The notes under the pieces were generated by a model. The model was not told the origin of the DNA, searched no databases, and was given only the letters and a program-made list of their open reading frames with translations. Source: Deltaproteobacteria bacterium (lineage in GTDB: Bacteria > Myxococcota_C > UBA6777). From it: a stretch of 60,790 nt of DNA. The stretch covers positions 1 through 60,790 of the forward strand of contig PCBK01000020.1 of the NCBI GenBank assembly GCA_002731275.1, written 5' to 3'. Made by a program: the position numbers and the translations under genes. This document shows, piece after piece, positions 1 through 8,862 of this stretch (position 1 is the stretch's first letter; each line of letters starts with the position of its first letter).

Positions 1-23
1 ATTGTGCGAGACACAATGCAGCT

Positions 24-96
24 TCTGGTGTAGCTCAGTCGGTAGAGCAAGTGGCTGTTAACCACTGGGTCGGGGGTTCGAATCCCTCCACCAGAG
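24..96 (+). tRNA. tRNA-Asn (GTT anticodon)
   Basis: Full cloverleaf of 73 nt. The acceptor stem TCTGGTG (24-30) pairs with CACCAGA (89-95), and G96 is the discriminator. The anticodon loop CTGTTAA (55-61) carries GTT at 57-59. The T stem (72-76 with 84-88, one G-T pair) closes the loop TTCGAAT. CCA is not encoded, so it would be added after transcription. A strong terminator follows at once, so this looks like a single-tRNA transcript or the end of one that begins before the window. Confidence 0.97.
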
Positions 97-97
97 C

Positions 98-141
98 AAA
101 AAAAGGTCGCTATTCGTTGAGAATAGCGACCTTTTTTGTTT
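98..141 (+). terminator. Rho-independent terminator of tRNA-Asn
   Basis: A perfect 11-bp stem GGTCGCTATTC (105-115) / GAATAGCGACC (121-131) closes a 5-nt loop. It is preceded by an A run and followed by six T and a second T-rich stretch. The A-tract/T-tract symmetry means it could also stop transcripts coming from the minus-strand gene that ends at 288. Confidence 0.93.
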
Positions 142-287
142 TTAGGACTGCGCTCCGAAAACGGTGGAATTTGTGCCTACGCTCGTGTCAAAACGCGATC
201 GGAAAAGCGGGCGCTTTCGTAAGGGTACGCCCTCCCCCGTTGCCTAGGCGACCGCTTGTTCCCCTGCCCCAGCATTTGAGGGAATCG

Positions 288-3038
288 TCACTTAACAAAG
301 CACACATGAGAACTCCCCGTGATAACGCGCTTTGCGGTAAGGCTTGTTCTCAGGTCGATCGGCGTCGCGCTTGGAACCAAAGCGACCGTAAATCTGGTTC
401 CATCTGCCAGTATCCCGTATGTATTGTCCCCCCAGCATTTGATAGAACCATCGTCCAACAAAGCACATGAGTAGCCCAGACCCGCAACAACCTGTTTTGC
501 GGTACGACCCGTTCCCAGGTTGATCGCCGTACCTGGTTGATTTGCATTCACCTTCGTGCCATTGCCCAACTGACCTCCACTATTGAGCCCCCAACATTTG
601 ATGGTGTTGTTGTCCAGCAAAACACATGTGTGGTTCTCACCAGCGAAAATCTGTTTTGCGCTACGACCTGCTCCCAGATTGAGCACTGTCGTGGGTGGTT
701 TTCCTTTGCGCGTGTTGGTACCATCACCAAGCTGTCCGTATCTGTTTTCCCCCCAACATTTGAGGGTGTCATTGTCGAGGATGGCACATACGTGACTCCT
801 CCCCAAAGCCACCTGTTTTGCTGTGCGACCTGACCCGAGAGCAATCGGGCTCGAATTCGATTGATTTCCCCCAAATCCATTTCCCCAGCATTTGAGGGCA
901 CCATTGTCGAGGATGACACACACGCGATCCCACCTTGCGAAAACCTGTTTTGCGGTACGACCTGTTCCCAGGTTAAGCGGCGTCGCGGGTGGCTTTGTGG
1001 TAAAGCTTACACTGGTTCCATCTCCCAGTTGTCCCTCATAGTTCGCTCCCCAACACTTGAGCGTGTTGTTGTCAAGGATAGCACACGTATGATAATAACC
1101 CGCAGCAACCTGCTTTGCGGTACGCCCCGTTCCCAAATCGACCGGGGCAGCAGGCGGCCGAGAAACAGATGACCTCGTGCCATAGCCCAACTGCCCTTGG
1201 CTGCCCGAGCCCCAACACCTGAGCGTGTTGTTATCGATGATTGCGCATGTATGACCATCACCCGCACTGGCTTGCAGCACGTCAGGCTGGCATCTTGCAG
1301 CCTGACATCGAACACCTGCAGCGCAAGCACTTCCACAAGCACTGCAATTCTGTGCGTCAAGATTGAGGTTGACACATGTTCCATTGCAATCGGTTTCCCC
1401 TGAAGGACACGTGCAAGCTCCCGTTTTACAGGTCTTGCCGCCTGTACAAGCAGTGCCACAAGCACCACAGTTTTGTAAAGCGGTGTTGAGGTTGACGCAT
1501 GTTCCATTGCAATCGGTTTCCCCAGAAGGACACACACAAGCACCCATCTCACAGGTTTTTCCACCTGTACAGTCGGCAGAAGCACAGCAAGCTTGGCAAG
1601 TGCCATTGCAGTCTTTTTGACCCGAAGGACACGCACAGGTCCCCATTTGGCAGGTTTGTCCACCTGTGCAATCGGTAGAAGCACAACAAGCCTGGCAGGT
1701 GCCATTGCAGTCTTTTTGACCCGAAGGACATGTGCAGGCTCCACTTACACAGGACTTTCCGCCCGTGCATTTGGTACCACACGTACCACAGTGTGTGTTG
1801 TCTGTTTGGCGATTCACACAAGCACCAGCGCAGACGTCTGGATTGGCTGAAGGACAGGAACAGTTTCCTGTGGTGCAGCTGCCCCCTGTAGGACATGCTT
1901 TTGAGCACATCCCACAGTTCGCGAGATCGGTTTGGAGATTGATACAGGAAGCTCCACAAGCCGTTTCACCTTGGGGACAATTCAGCGCGCAAGTTCCATT
2001 GGCACAAAGCTCCATCGCACCACATGCCTTGCCACAAGCACCACAGTGTTTGGGTTCCTGGTTTGTATTGACACAAGTACCGCTGCAGTCTTGAATACCA
2101 GCCATCGCAGGGCACTTGCAGCCTCCGCTTGTGCATTGCTTTCCACCTGTACAGGCGTTGTCGCAAGCTCCACAATGAACATTGTCCGTGTTGAGGTCAT
2201 GGCAGCTTTGTCCACAAACGGACTGTCCTTGGGGACAATCCAGCTCACACTTCCCTGCTTTACAGACTTTCCCGGATGGGCAGGCGTTGTCGCAAGCTCC
2301 ACAATGAGCATTGTCGGTGTTGAGGTCATGGCAGCTTTGCCCGCAAATGGACTGCCCTTGGGGACAATCCAGCTCACACTTCCCGGCTTTGCAGACTTCT
2401 CCAGACGAACAAGCGTTTCCACAACCCCCGCAGTGCGAACGATTGGTGTTGGTATCGACACAAGCCCCCCCGCATTTGGTTTGTCCCTGTCCACATTGAA
2501 GTTCGCATTTCCCAGCCTTGCATGCTTCGTTTGTCTGGCAAGCATTGTTGCAAGCTCCACAATGAGCATTGTCCGCGTTGAGGTCATGGCAGCTTTGCCC
2601 ACAAACGGACTGCCCTTGGGGACAATCCAGCTCGCATGTGCCTGTATCACAGACTTGCCCAGACGAGCAGGCGTTTCCACAACCCCCGCAGTGTGAATGA
2701 TCAGTGTTGGTATCGACGCAAGCTCCTGCACATTCGGTTTGCCCCGATGCACATGAGACCTCGCACTTTCCGTCTTTGCAAGTACTTCCGCTCCCACAAG
2801 GGACATTGCATTGACCACAATGTTCAGAAGAAGTTTGAAGATCGATACAGGAACCATTACAGAACGTTTGGTCTGCGTTGCATTGTTGTGTAGGAGAGCA
2901 TGTCCCCTCTTTGCAGGTCTCACCGGCGTTGCAGGTGACAGAGGCACAAGGATCCGGTATCGCAGAATTACATCCAGGCGAAAAGCACACCAGGACAAAC
3001 ATTGCCAAGCACAAAGGATACATGGAGCGAGTAAACAT
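288..3038 (-). CDS. Cys-rich (Stig1-like) repeat lipoprotein with C-terminal RCC1 propeller
   Basis: 916 aa. The N-terminus is a lipoprotein-type signal (hydrophobic core, then SPGC with Cys 23), so the protein is probably anchored at the cell surface. Residues about 30-570 hold roughly 11 Cys-rich units of the form C..C...C.DL....HCGxC...C..G..C..G.C, plus two short CCAS variants. The last third is a set of RCC1-type repeats: six KCWG/RCWG motifs followed by GQLGDGT-like turns, and a half repeat at the end that could close the ring. An AGGA lies about 7 nt before the ATG. Known: such Cys-rich units are frequent in myxobacterial surface proteins. Inferred: a disulfide-rich stalk carrying a propeller, perhaps for binding or adhesion. 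No catalytic residues are visible. Confidence 0.88.
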   Translation of the reverse strand: MFTRSMYPLCLAMFVLVCFSPGCNSAIPDPCASVTCNAGETCKEGTCSPTQQCNADQTFCNGSCIDLQTSSEHCGQCNVPCGSGSTCKDGKCEVSCASGQTECAGACVDTNTDHSHCGGCGNACSSGQVCDTGTCELDCPQGQSVCGQSCHDLNADNAHCGACNNACQTNEACKAGKCELQCGQGQTKCGGACVDTNTNRSHCGGCGNACSSGEVCKAGKCELDCPQGQSICGQSCHDLNTDNAHCGACDNACPSGKVCKAGKCELDCPQGQSVCGQSCHDLNTDNVHCGACDNACTGGKQCTSGGCKCPAMAGIQDCSGTCVNTNQEPKHCGACGKACGAMELCANGTCALNCPQGETACGASCINLQTDLANCGMCSKACPTGGSCTTGNCSCPSANPDVCAGACVNRQTDNTHCGTCGTKCTGGKSCVSGACTCPSGQKDCNGTCQACCASTDCTGGQTCQMGTCACPSGQKDCNGTCQACCASADCTGGKTCEMGACVCPSGETDCNGTCVNLNTALQNCGACGTACTGGKTCKTGACTCPSGETDCNGTCVNLNLDAQNCSACGSACAAGVRCQAARCQPDVLQASAGDGHTCAIIDNNTLRCWGSGSQGQLGYGTRSSVSRPPAAPVDLGTGRTAKQVAAGYYHTCAILDNNTLKCWGANYEGQLGDGTSVSFTTKPPATPLNLGTGRTAKQVFARWDRVCVILDNGALKCWGNGFGGNQSNSSPIALGSGRTAKQVALGRSHVCAILDNDTLKCWGENRYGQLGDGTNTRKGKPPTTVLNLGAGRSAKQIFAGENHTCVLLDNNTIKCWGLNSGGQLGNGTKVNANQPGTAINLGTGRTAKQVVAGLGYSCALLDDGSIKCWGDNTYGILADGTRFTVALVPSATPIDLRTSLTAKRVITGSSHVCFVK
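2155..2700. repeat. Near-identical 129-bp (43-codon) in-gene repeats
   Basis: Units beginning near 2155 and 2284, and again near 2542, share long near-identical stretches (for example the TTGAGGTCATGGCAGCTTTG block). They encode the 43-aa Cys-rich unit with a CPQGQS...CHDLN core. Nucleotide identity is much higher here than between other repeats of the gene, which suggests recent duplication or gene conversion. Confidence 0.8.
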
Positions 3039-3860
3039 AAAACGATCCTATTCTCAAGTGCTTCATGGTTTAGAGGAGCAATTGTCTTCAAATAGCCACA
3101 AAGTGTTTTTGGGAGGACGCTCATACAATCATATTCAAAGGCGTCTGTACTATTGAGAATGTATCAAACTCCACAATACAAAGCAATCACGGACAGGTTT
3201 GCGGATGGCTTGTTCTCGACTTGTGCGACTCATATATCGGCGCGCTCACTCTTTTTCAAGTCGTCCAACCTGGCTTTGCAACAACAGAGCCGCCCAACTT
3301 GGTGAAAGTTTCGACATAAGGCCAAAACCTGCCAACCTCTCGCTTAAAACCTGATTGCTTTGAGTGCGTTCTCAAACGCGACCCCGAACCCTATCAAATA
3401 TACTCGTTGTTTCCGAACACGGGATACAACATACCAACAGACGTTCACAGAGCCGAAAGTATGGTTTATCAGAAAACAAAAAAGGTACTAAAGTACTACT
3501 CGCACAAAATCAGGATCATAAACCACCGTCCACAAAGGAAAAATCCTACCTCGCGACTGACACCACGCTCTATTTCTCTCAAGAATCTCTTTGCATATTT
3601 TATTTTCGATTGACAGACTCCCAACCATCACTATGATGCCCTACGGACAACAAGTCCAAAAACGGAAAAGTAAATCATTTGTAGACTCAGTAAGGCTACT
3701 CCAATCGACTTTTTATTTGGAATTGCCGAAGTAGCATTCTCATACTTATTTGTACTGGAGGTCTTCTGTGAACAATCGAGTATGGCAACACCTTTCGACT
3801 CTGGCATGTTACTTATACGCAGTAAAGGACACATTCGAGCATCCCCATAACAGAAGGAAG
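3039..3860. other. Long intergenic region, no supported gene
   Basis: About 820 bp between divergently transcribed genes. It is AT-rich compared with its flanks. The short open frames here (up to about 90 codons) have no signal peptide, no clear ribosome site and no recognisable motif. It should contain the promoters of both neighbours. I see no tRNA, terminator or long inverted repeat. Confidence 0.5.
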
Positions 3861-4898
3861 ATGCTTCGACTGGAGACACTCAACCTGAAGTACTTCCTTG
3901 GTACAACAGGAATGCTCCTTCTGATGCTAACAGGCTGTAGCAACGATTTCGTTTACTTCCCCAACTCCATACAGGAAGAGGTCAAAAAAGGACTCGATTC
4001 AGGATATGATGGCATCATCGTTTATGTCAACCAAGCGGGAAAATCTTCACTTTATCGCGCAGGCTGGAAAGATCGAGCAAAGAAAACCCCTGCTGCTCCC
4101 AACGCCTTATTCAAAATTGCGAGCATCAGTAAACTGTACATTGCCGCCGCAGTGGCAAAGTTAGTCGCCGATCAAAGTTTATCTTTGGACACAACCTTGA
4201 GTACATTCATACCGGATGTAGATGGACGGATTGCTCATGCAGATAAAATCACCTTACGAATGCTCATTCAACATCGAAGTGGAATACCTGAGTTTATCTA
4301 TCATCCCGACTTTGCCAAGAGCGATCCACAAGACAGTTACCTGACCACTGCCGCTCTGATCTACGATCGAAAAGCTCACTTTGAACCGGGTACAAGTTAC
4401 AAATACTCAAACACCAACTACTTGCTTATTGGCGAAATACTCAATCGAACTTTAGGCTATAGCTACCACGACTATATCAAAGACAAGATTCTCAAACCGC
4501 TTGGTTTGAAGAATACTTTTGGCCTGCAAAGTGACATCGATTCAAATCAACTGATGAGTGGATACCAAGTCAACCAAGAAGATGACTTTAAAGTCCTACA
4601 ACATACAAGACCCAGCGGTTCGATGATTGCGACCGCGGAAGATGTAGGTATCTTCTTACGCGCCTTGATCGATGGCACCCTACTCACACCGAAAGAACAA
4701 GCCATTTATTCCTCCATCTATGTTTACGAACATACAGGTTGGCTGCCAGGATACACAAGTATTGCTCGGTATCATGAGGATTTGGATGCCGTTGTCATTC
4801 TATTCGTAAGTACAAGTGACTCTCAAATGTTTTGGATTGGATTAGAACGATTTTACAGTAGAATCGTAAGAGCCCTTGAAAGGAACAGTTTGCAATGA
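3861..4898 (+). CDS. Serine hydrolase lipoprotein, beta-lactamase/DD-peptidase family
   Basis: 345 aa from the ATG at 3861. An upstream in-frame start at 3750 would place 37 residues before the signal, so 3861 is preferred, with AGAAGG just upstream. The signal ends in LTGC (Cys 26), a good lipobox. The family triad is visible: SISK with Ser 88 and Lys 91, YSN in YKYSNTN, and HTG near the C-terminus. Known: members of this class C/PBP-like family include DD-carboxypeptidases, beta-lactamases and esterases, and the motifs do not separate them. The stop overlaps the next start by 4 nt (ATGA), so the two genes are translationally coupled. Confidence 0.88.
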   Translation: MLRLETLNLKYFLGTTGMLLLMLTGCSNDFVYFPNSIQEEVKKGLDSGYDGIIVYVNQAGKSSLYRAGWKDRAKKTPAAPNALFKIASISKLYIAAAVAKLVADQSLSLDTTLSTFIPDVDGRIAHADKITLRMLIQHRSGIPEFIYHPDFAKSDPQDSYLTTAALIYDRKAHFEPGTSYKYSNTNYLLIGEILNRTLGYSYHDYIKDKILKPLGLKNTFGLQSDIDSNQLMSGYQVNQEDDFKVLQHTRPSGSMIATAEDVGIFLRALIDGTLLTPKEQAIYSSIYVYEHTGWLPGYTSIARYHEDLDAVVILFVSTSDSQMFWIGLERFYSRIVRALERNSLQ

Positions 4899-5464
4899 AG
4901 ATGTATCGCACACTGCTACACTCTTGTCTCTTTGTCGTTGTCGTATTGTTTCCCTGTATTGGTCATGCGAAGCAAACAAACACGCTGGACAAGAAGTTCT
5001 CCATCTCGCTGAATTCGAGTTATAACACCGAAGTCACCCCTTATCGATTGACCCTTTGTGGTTCGTACTACTTCAAGAAACATCAACTCGCGCTAGGCGT
5101 TGGATTTCATCCTTTTTTTGAAAAAAATGAACGTGTCATCAGCGGTGAACTCCATTACAAATATTTTATGAATGGCATGGATACAAAGTTCAGCATGTAT
5201 GTAATGGCATCCTTGCTGTATATGAACCGATTGCGTTCAAATTACCATCCTGTATCCTACAACTATCTCTTTTTGCAAGGAGGATACGGATTTCAAGTCC
5301 GAGCATTTGGTGGATTATACCTTGGGACAAGTGTCAGCGCTGGAACTTTCACCAACAGCAGAGAATCAGAGCACCCCCTGAATAATGACTACGATAACAA
5401 AAGCCTCTTTGAGCATTTTGGGATACATTTGGAGCTACAAGCGAACATTCGGTTTCGGTTTTAA
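4895..5464 (+). CDS. Small putative outer-membrane beta-barrel protein
   Basis: 189 aa. A signal peptide (MKMYRTLLHSCLFVVVVLF, cleaved after GHAKA-like residues) is followed by alternating hydrophobic/aromatic strands typical of an outer-membrane barrel. The chain ends in IRFRF, and a C-terminal Phe is the usual assembly signal for such barrels. The ATG overlaps the stop of the serine hydrolase by 4 nt and AAGGAA lies upstream. I recognise no specific family. About eight strands could fit the length, but this is a guess. The pairing suggests a cell-envelope role. Confidence 0.7.
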   Translation: MKMYRTLLHSCLFVVVVLFPCIGHAKQTNTLDKKFSISLNSSYNTEVTPYRLTLCGSYYFKKHQLALGVGFHPFFEKNERVISGELHYKYFMNGMDTKFSMYVMASLLYMNRLRSNYHPVSYNYLFLQGGYGFQVRAFGGLYLGTSVSAGTFTNSRESEHPLNNDYDNKSLFEHFGIHLELQANIRFRF

Positions 5465-5521
5465 ATGACTGCCAACATCCCCAAAACTTGTTTCTACTGC
5501 GTTCTCCCCTTGATACAAGCT

Positions 5522-5624
5522 GCCGCGCTCCTCTTGGCGAAGTGGGCTTGCCGCCCACACCCGCTTGGGGTTCTCACCCCAAACCCCACGATACTGCGTA
5601 TCGTTTGTGTTCCGACTTCGTCGG
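5522..5624. repeat. Structured dispersed repeat, copy A
   Basis: One of four related elements in the window. Hairpins in order: H1 at 5542-5558 (GTGGGC/GCCCAC), H2 at 5565-5582 (TTGGGG/CCCCAA), H3 at 5589-5603 (CGATAC/GTATCG), H4 at 5612-5624 (CCGAC/GTCGG). They are preceded by a diverged H0 (GCCGCGC...TTGGC). The linkers ACCCGC, ACCCCA and TTTGTGTT match the other copies. It lies between convergent genes ending at 5464 and 5834. Confidence 0.88.
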
Positions 5625-5833
5625 TGTGCGGAACATCAACCCCTCCTCCCTCTGATCGAAAAATAGCCTTCCTTATGTCACAACAGCACATATGGGTACA
5701 CATTTCTCATTACAAATTGCTCGCGAAATGAATGTCAACGTCCCACATCACGAAAAAAACTCACACATTCCCCCCTCACAACCAAAATCACCCCCCCTAC
5801 ATTCGCCGCACAAAAAGAAGCCCTCAATAGACC

Positions 5834-6688
5834 TCACACCTCGGAAAATACCCCATTTGATGGATCGAACTCCAGAGGGTAACACCCCTCGATCAAACGC
5901 TCGGACTTTAACACCTCCAACCCAGCCCGCCTCGAATCAAACGCCCGATGCAAGCCCAACACCAACGAAAAATGTCGATGGACATGAGGATGTCCCTTCA
6001 GATCAGAGAGCGTTGGTTGTTCCTCTGTAGGTCGTTGCAATTGCCCCAAAAAGAAAAAAGAATGTTGTTTTCGTCTCACAACCTTTTTGAGCTCGACCAT
6101 GAATGACTCGTACATATCGACCTCCTGCTCAAAATGACCGAGTGCTTGCAAATAATCAAAGAAGAAAAGCGTTTGTGTTGGTGCCTTGTCGACACGTTCG
6201 ATCAGGTCTTCTTTTCGTATCTGCGGGCAACTACACAGCAAGAGTGAAAGTCCCTCAAATTCAGAGATACTCGTGGACATTTTGCTCAGGGCGTCAGAGG
6301 TGAGTTCTTGCGCTGGACGCTGAAGCAGTGCATGAGGAAGCAGAGTATTCATCGCATGCAGGCGCATGTTCAGAGCAGCTTCGTCGAGCATGGTCGAGAG
6401 GAACACGACACGTTGGCCAGACTTCGCAGCCTGGAGCGCAAAGTTGAGCATCAAGGTCGTTTTGCCAACGTACATCTTCGCCGCAAGTAACGATAACTCG
6501 CCCGGTTGTTGCCACAATTGTTCGAGAGAGGTGAGTGGTTGCTTCTGGCGCTTCTTGATCAACAAAGACCACGAAGAAAATCCCTCTTGTTGTGCAATCA
6601 CATCGAGCGCCTGGCTGTGAGATATCTGTTTTGTTTGGCGGAGAATTTTGGCGTGTTTTTTCAGTGTTTGGATACTACGATAGGACAT
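5834..6688 (-). CDS. DnaB-like RecA-fold ATPase with N-terminal Glyoxalase_8-type helical motif
   Basis: 284 aa from the ATG at 6688. AGAGGT lies 6 nt upstream, whereas an upstream start at 6754 has no such site. The N-terminus (LKKHAKILRQ...SHSQALDVIAQQEGF) matches the short helical motif found in front of many plasmid-type proteins (Glyoxalase_8-like). The rest resembles the DnaB C-terminal domain: Walker A AAKMYVGKTT (DnaB has AARPSMGKT), a Walker B-like FFFDYLQALG, and the sensor-like FFLGQLQR. There is no primase-binding N-terminal domain, so it is not the replicative helicase. Likely a DNA-dependent ATPase of mobile or accessory origin. An IS lies just upstream. Confidence 0.72.
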   Translation of the reverse strand: MSYRSIQTLKKHAKILRQTKQISHSQALDVIAQQEGFSSWSLLIKKRQKQPLTSLEQLWQQPGELSLLAAKMYVGKTTLMLNFALQAAKSGQRVVFLSTMLDEAALNMRLHAMNTLLPHALLQRPAQELTSDALSKMSTSISEFEGLSLLLCSCPQIRKEDLIERVDKAPTQTLFFFDYLQALGHFEQEVDMYESFMVELKKVVRRKQHSFFFLGQLQRPTEEQPTLSDLKGHPHVHRHFSLVLGLHRAFDSRRAGLEVLKSERLIEGCYPLEFDPSNGVFSEV

Positions 6689-6914
6689 GTTTTGACCTCT
6701 TTGGTGACGAAAACAACAACCCCTCTCATATGTCTGCTTTCCAAAGAAGCTCAATCAAGCAACTCATTCCCTTGTACTCGAAGTACTTTCCCATCAAATC
6801 GGAGAGGGAGGAGGTATAGGGAGATACCATTTGCCAAAACATACCACCCCCCACCCAAATACGCAAATCCTAACAGGCAAGCAACCACGGTTTTGTTTGT
6901 GGGTAAGTTTTTGC

Positions 6915-6940
6915 TGACTCTACCGTTTTTTATGTAAAGG
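6915..6940. repeat. IS terminal inverted repeat, left
   Basis: Perfect 26-bp inverted match to 8230-8255. The transposase stop codon (TAG, 6920-6922 on the minus strand) and its last six codons lie within this repeat. Confidence 0.93.
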
Positions 6941-8158
6941 CCGCTCTCCCTTGAGAGACGCGGCGCAAAGCAAGTTTTGGAGCCAGTTTTCGTGGTACTG
7001 AAATCCATTGATTTTCTCAAACACCGACCTCGGAGCCTCATCCTCACTGTCGCTTGCGTGAGGTCGAAAGTTCCACAGCAAACATACTGCCCGGAAAAAC
7101 CGGTCTGTCGAATCCTCAAACCCACAAAGACCTCGCATCGATTTGATCTGCCGTTTTTGGAAATCCATCATCCTGTCCACTTCGTTCGACGTCCTTCTCG
7201 CTCCTTCGAAGTCATATGCTTTCGAAAACTCCGCTCGCTTCGAGCAAAGTTTCAGCACTTTCTCTTTTACAATCCCTTCACTCAACTCCTTCTCTGCCCA
7301 CTCTCGAAGCCTCCGTATTCTTTGAGAAAAGAGCCTTTTGGTCTTCGCGCGGTAAGCATCCCAAACTCGGTCTCCAATCGAATTCAGCAGGGCTTTGGCC
7401 TTTTTGCAACGATCACGAATCGAAATCCAGCTGTGCAAGAAACACAAAATGATTGTAATTCCCGGAAACAACGCGGCAAATGCTTTTTGCGTAGCACCCC
7501 AACCATCGGTATTGACCGTCTTGGGGGTGAACTCTGGAGCGAGCAGGCTGAGTTCCTTTGCAAAAACGCCGTAACCCTCGATAAGATCGTCCTCGGAAGC
7601 TCCGTATTGGAAAGAGGCGCCGAGCATGGCTCCGTTTCCAGCAGTGGTTGCGATATAGCCCTTGACACCGAAATATTTGACGTGTTTTTCATCTCCCGTG
7701 AGATGCTCAGGCAAAGATTCCTCCGACTTGATGGTGGTTCCAACAACATTGTTGCGTCCGAGAGAGGTGAAGGCCCGATACCAAAACATGTCGTATCCCC
7801 CGAAGCAGTATGTCAAAGCATGAAAGGGAACTCCCCAAGACCTGAGGTAGAGGGCCCTCTCAAAATCTTCGGTAAGACCAGTCATATAGGGCATGATAAA
7901 CGATGGTCGAACCTGGTATGTTTCGTTGTTGGCGAGCAAGCGGATCTTTCGTTGAGTGATGCCAAGTTTCTTGGACTCAATGGTTCCTACAAAATGAAAA
8001 CGCCCTTCAAAATCAGGGGGAAAGAGTTCAGGGTGTTTTTCAAAAATGGACAGAAGCTCTTCACGAAACTTCTCAGTATCCGGAATCATCGCGATGTAGT
8101 CCTCGGGGCTTGTAAAAGGGAGCGTGATCGTTTTTGCTTGTCGTGTAGATGGTTTCAC
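6920..8158 (-). CDS. IS transposase, DDE type (MULE/IS256-like features)
   Basis: 412 aa, GTG start at 8158 with AAGGAGGT 6 nt before it. Likely catalytic-core features: Asp 156 in GDEKHVK, Asp 218 in NTDGW, then C239-x2-H242 (CFLHSW). A D-then-CxxH order is typical of the MULE/IS256 superfamily. The third acidic residue cannot be fixed by eye. A long basic helical region follows (about 250-345). The C-terminus is encoded by the terminal repeat. The frame is intact, so the transposase may be active. I cannot assign a named IS family. Confidence 0.82.
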   Translation of the reverse strand: MKPSTRQAKTITLPFTSPEDYIAMIPDTEKFREELLSIFEKHPELFPPDFEGRFHFVGTIESKKLGITQRKIRLLANNETYQVRPSFIMPYMTGLTEDFERALYLRSWGVPFHALTYCFGGYDMFWYRAFTSLGRNNVVGTTIKSEESLPEHLTGDEKHVKYFGVKGYIATTAGNGAMLGASFQYGASEDDLIEGYGVFAKELSLLAPEFTPKTVNTDGWGATQKAFAALFPGITIILCFLHSWISIRDRCKKAKALLNSIGDRVWDAYRAKTKRLFSQRIRRLREWAEKELSEGIVKEKVLKLCSKRAEFSKAYDFEGARRTSNEVDRMMDFQKRQIKSMRGLCGFEDSTDRFFRAVCLLWNFRPHASDSEDEAPRSVFEKINGFQYHENWLQNLLCAASLKGERPLHKKR

Positions 8159-8229
8159 CGTAGACCTCCTTTATTCCGAAAGGATTTTTTTTTACAAGGT
8201 CTATGGTACCATCTTTTCTCAGTTTTTTC

Positions 8230-8255
8230 CCTTTACATAAAAAACGGTAGAGTCA
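8230..8255. repeat. IS terminal inverted repeat, right
   Basis: Perfect 26-bp inverted match to 6915-6940. Immediately outside it is the open frame of the truncated secreted-protein gene. Confidence 0.93.
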
Positions 8256-8695
8256 GGAAAAAAGTTCTCTTGACTGCTCTCGCTGCGCTCTTTCTCTTCC
8301 CCGCGACAAGCTTCGCTGGCGCAGATGGCACATACAAACTCGACACCGCCAAAATGATGGAGTTTGTGATCAACCGCATGAAAAAACGCGGTATGCCCGA
8401 AAAACGCATCGCGATGATGAAAGAACGCATCAAAGCACGCATGTCCATGAGAAAAATGTGGATGGTGCTCACCAAAGATGGGAAGTTCAAGGGTATGTCC
8501 CAAAAAGGTAAAAAGAAGCCCGAGCTTGGCGCGACTGGTTCTTGGGCCCAAAAAGGCAAAACGTTGACAGTCACCTCTGTCTCCATCAAAAACAAGCGCA
8601 AAAGCACAATCTCCTGCGAAGTGTCCGCCAAAAAACTCAAGTGCCACGATATCAAGCGCCCCACCATGCACATCCACTTCATCAAAACAAAGTAA
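8256..8695 (+). pseudogene. Small basic secreted protein, 5' end removed by the IS
   Basis: The frame reads RKKVLLTALAALFLF...FAGADG, an almost complete signal peptide with cleavage near SFA/GAD. The mature part is about 120 aa of Lys/Met-rich sequence with a GSW motif and two late Cys. No ATG, GTG or good SD lies in frame between the IS end and this signal. The first possible codon, TTG at 8270, would remove the positive N-region. I infer that the IS inserted at or just before the original start codon. The left flank of the IS shows no matching start. The family is unknown. Confidence 0.6.
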
Positions 8696-8862
8696 TCATC
8701 CCCCCACCTTTCCTCCCAACTTGTACGAGCAACAAAGCCGACATCATCACCAGCCGCTTCCTTCCTTTCTCAATATTTCTACTTGCAATTTGATGTGATA
8801 TCGTTTTTCCTTATACGGAAAATGAGATACGCTATTCCATCTGAATTGAGGTAAAATATACG

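Larger units (their letters stand above)
6915..8255 (-). mobile_element. Insertion sequence with 26-bp perfect terminal inverted repeats
   Basis: The left end (6915-6940) and right end (8230-8255) are perfect 26-bp inverted repeats that begin TGACTCTACCG at the outer edge. Similarity continues imperfectly for about 15 bp further outward, including a T5/A6 run, so the exact ends could be slightly wider. The element is about 1.34 kb with one transposase gene on the minus strand. I find no direct target-site duplication, so either the ends are misplaced or later recombination removed one. Confidence 0.88.

Noticed and set aside
1982-3124. 380-codon frame overlapping the first Cys-rich gene
   Set aside because: A shifted reading of the repetitive Cys-rich gene; the composition follows the repeats and no signal or motif is present.
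3364-3636. 90-codon frame in the long intergenic region
   Set aside because: No ribosome site, signal, motif or context; composition like the surrounding noncoding sequence.
6907-8263. Target-site duplication of the IS
   Set aside because: The flanks GTTTTTGC and GGAAAAAA do not match directly; they continue the inverted similarity instead.
6977-8695. 572-codon open frame on the plus strand across the IS
   Set aside because: It is antisense to the intact transposase, has no start signal, and its real part is only the last 145 codons (the truncated secreted protein).
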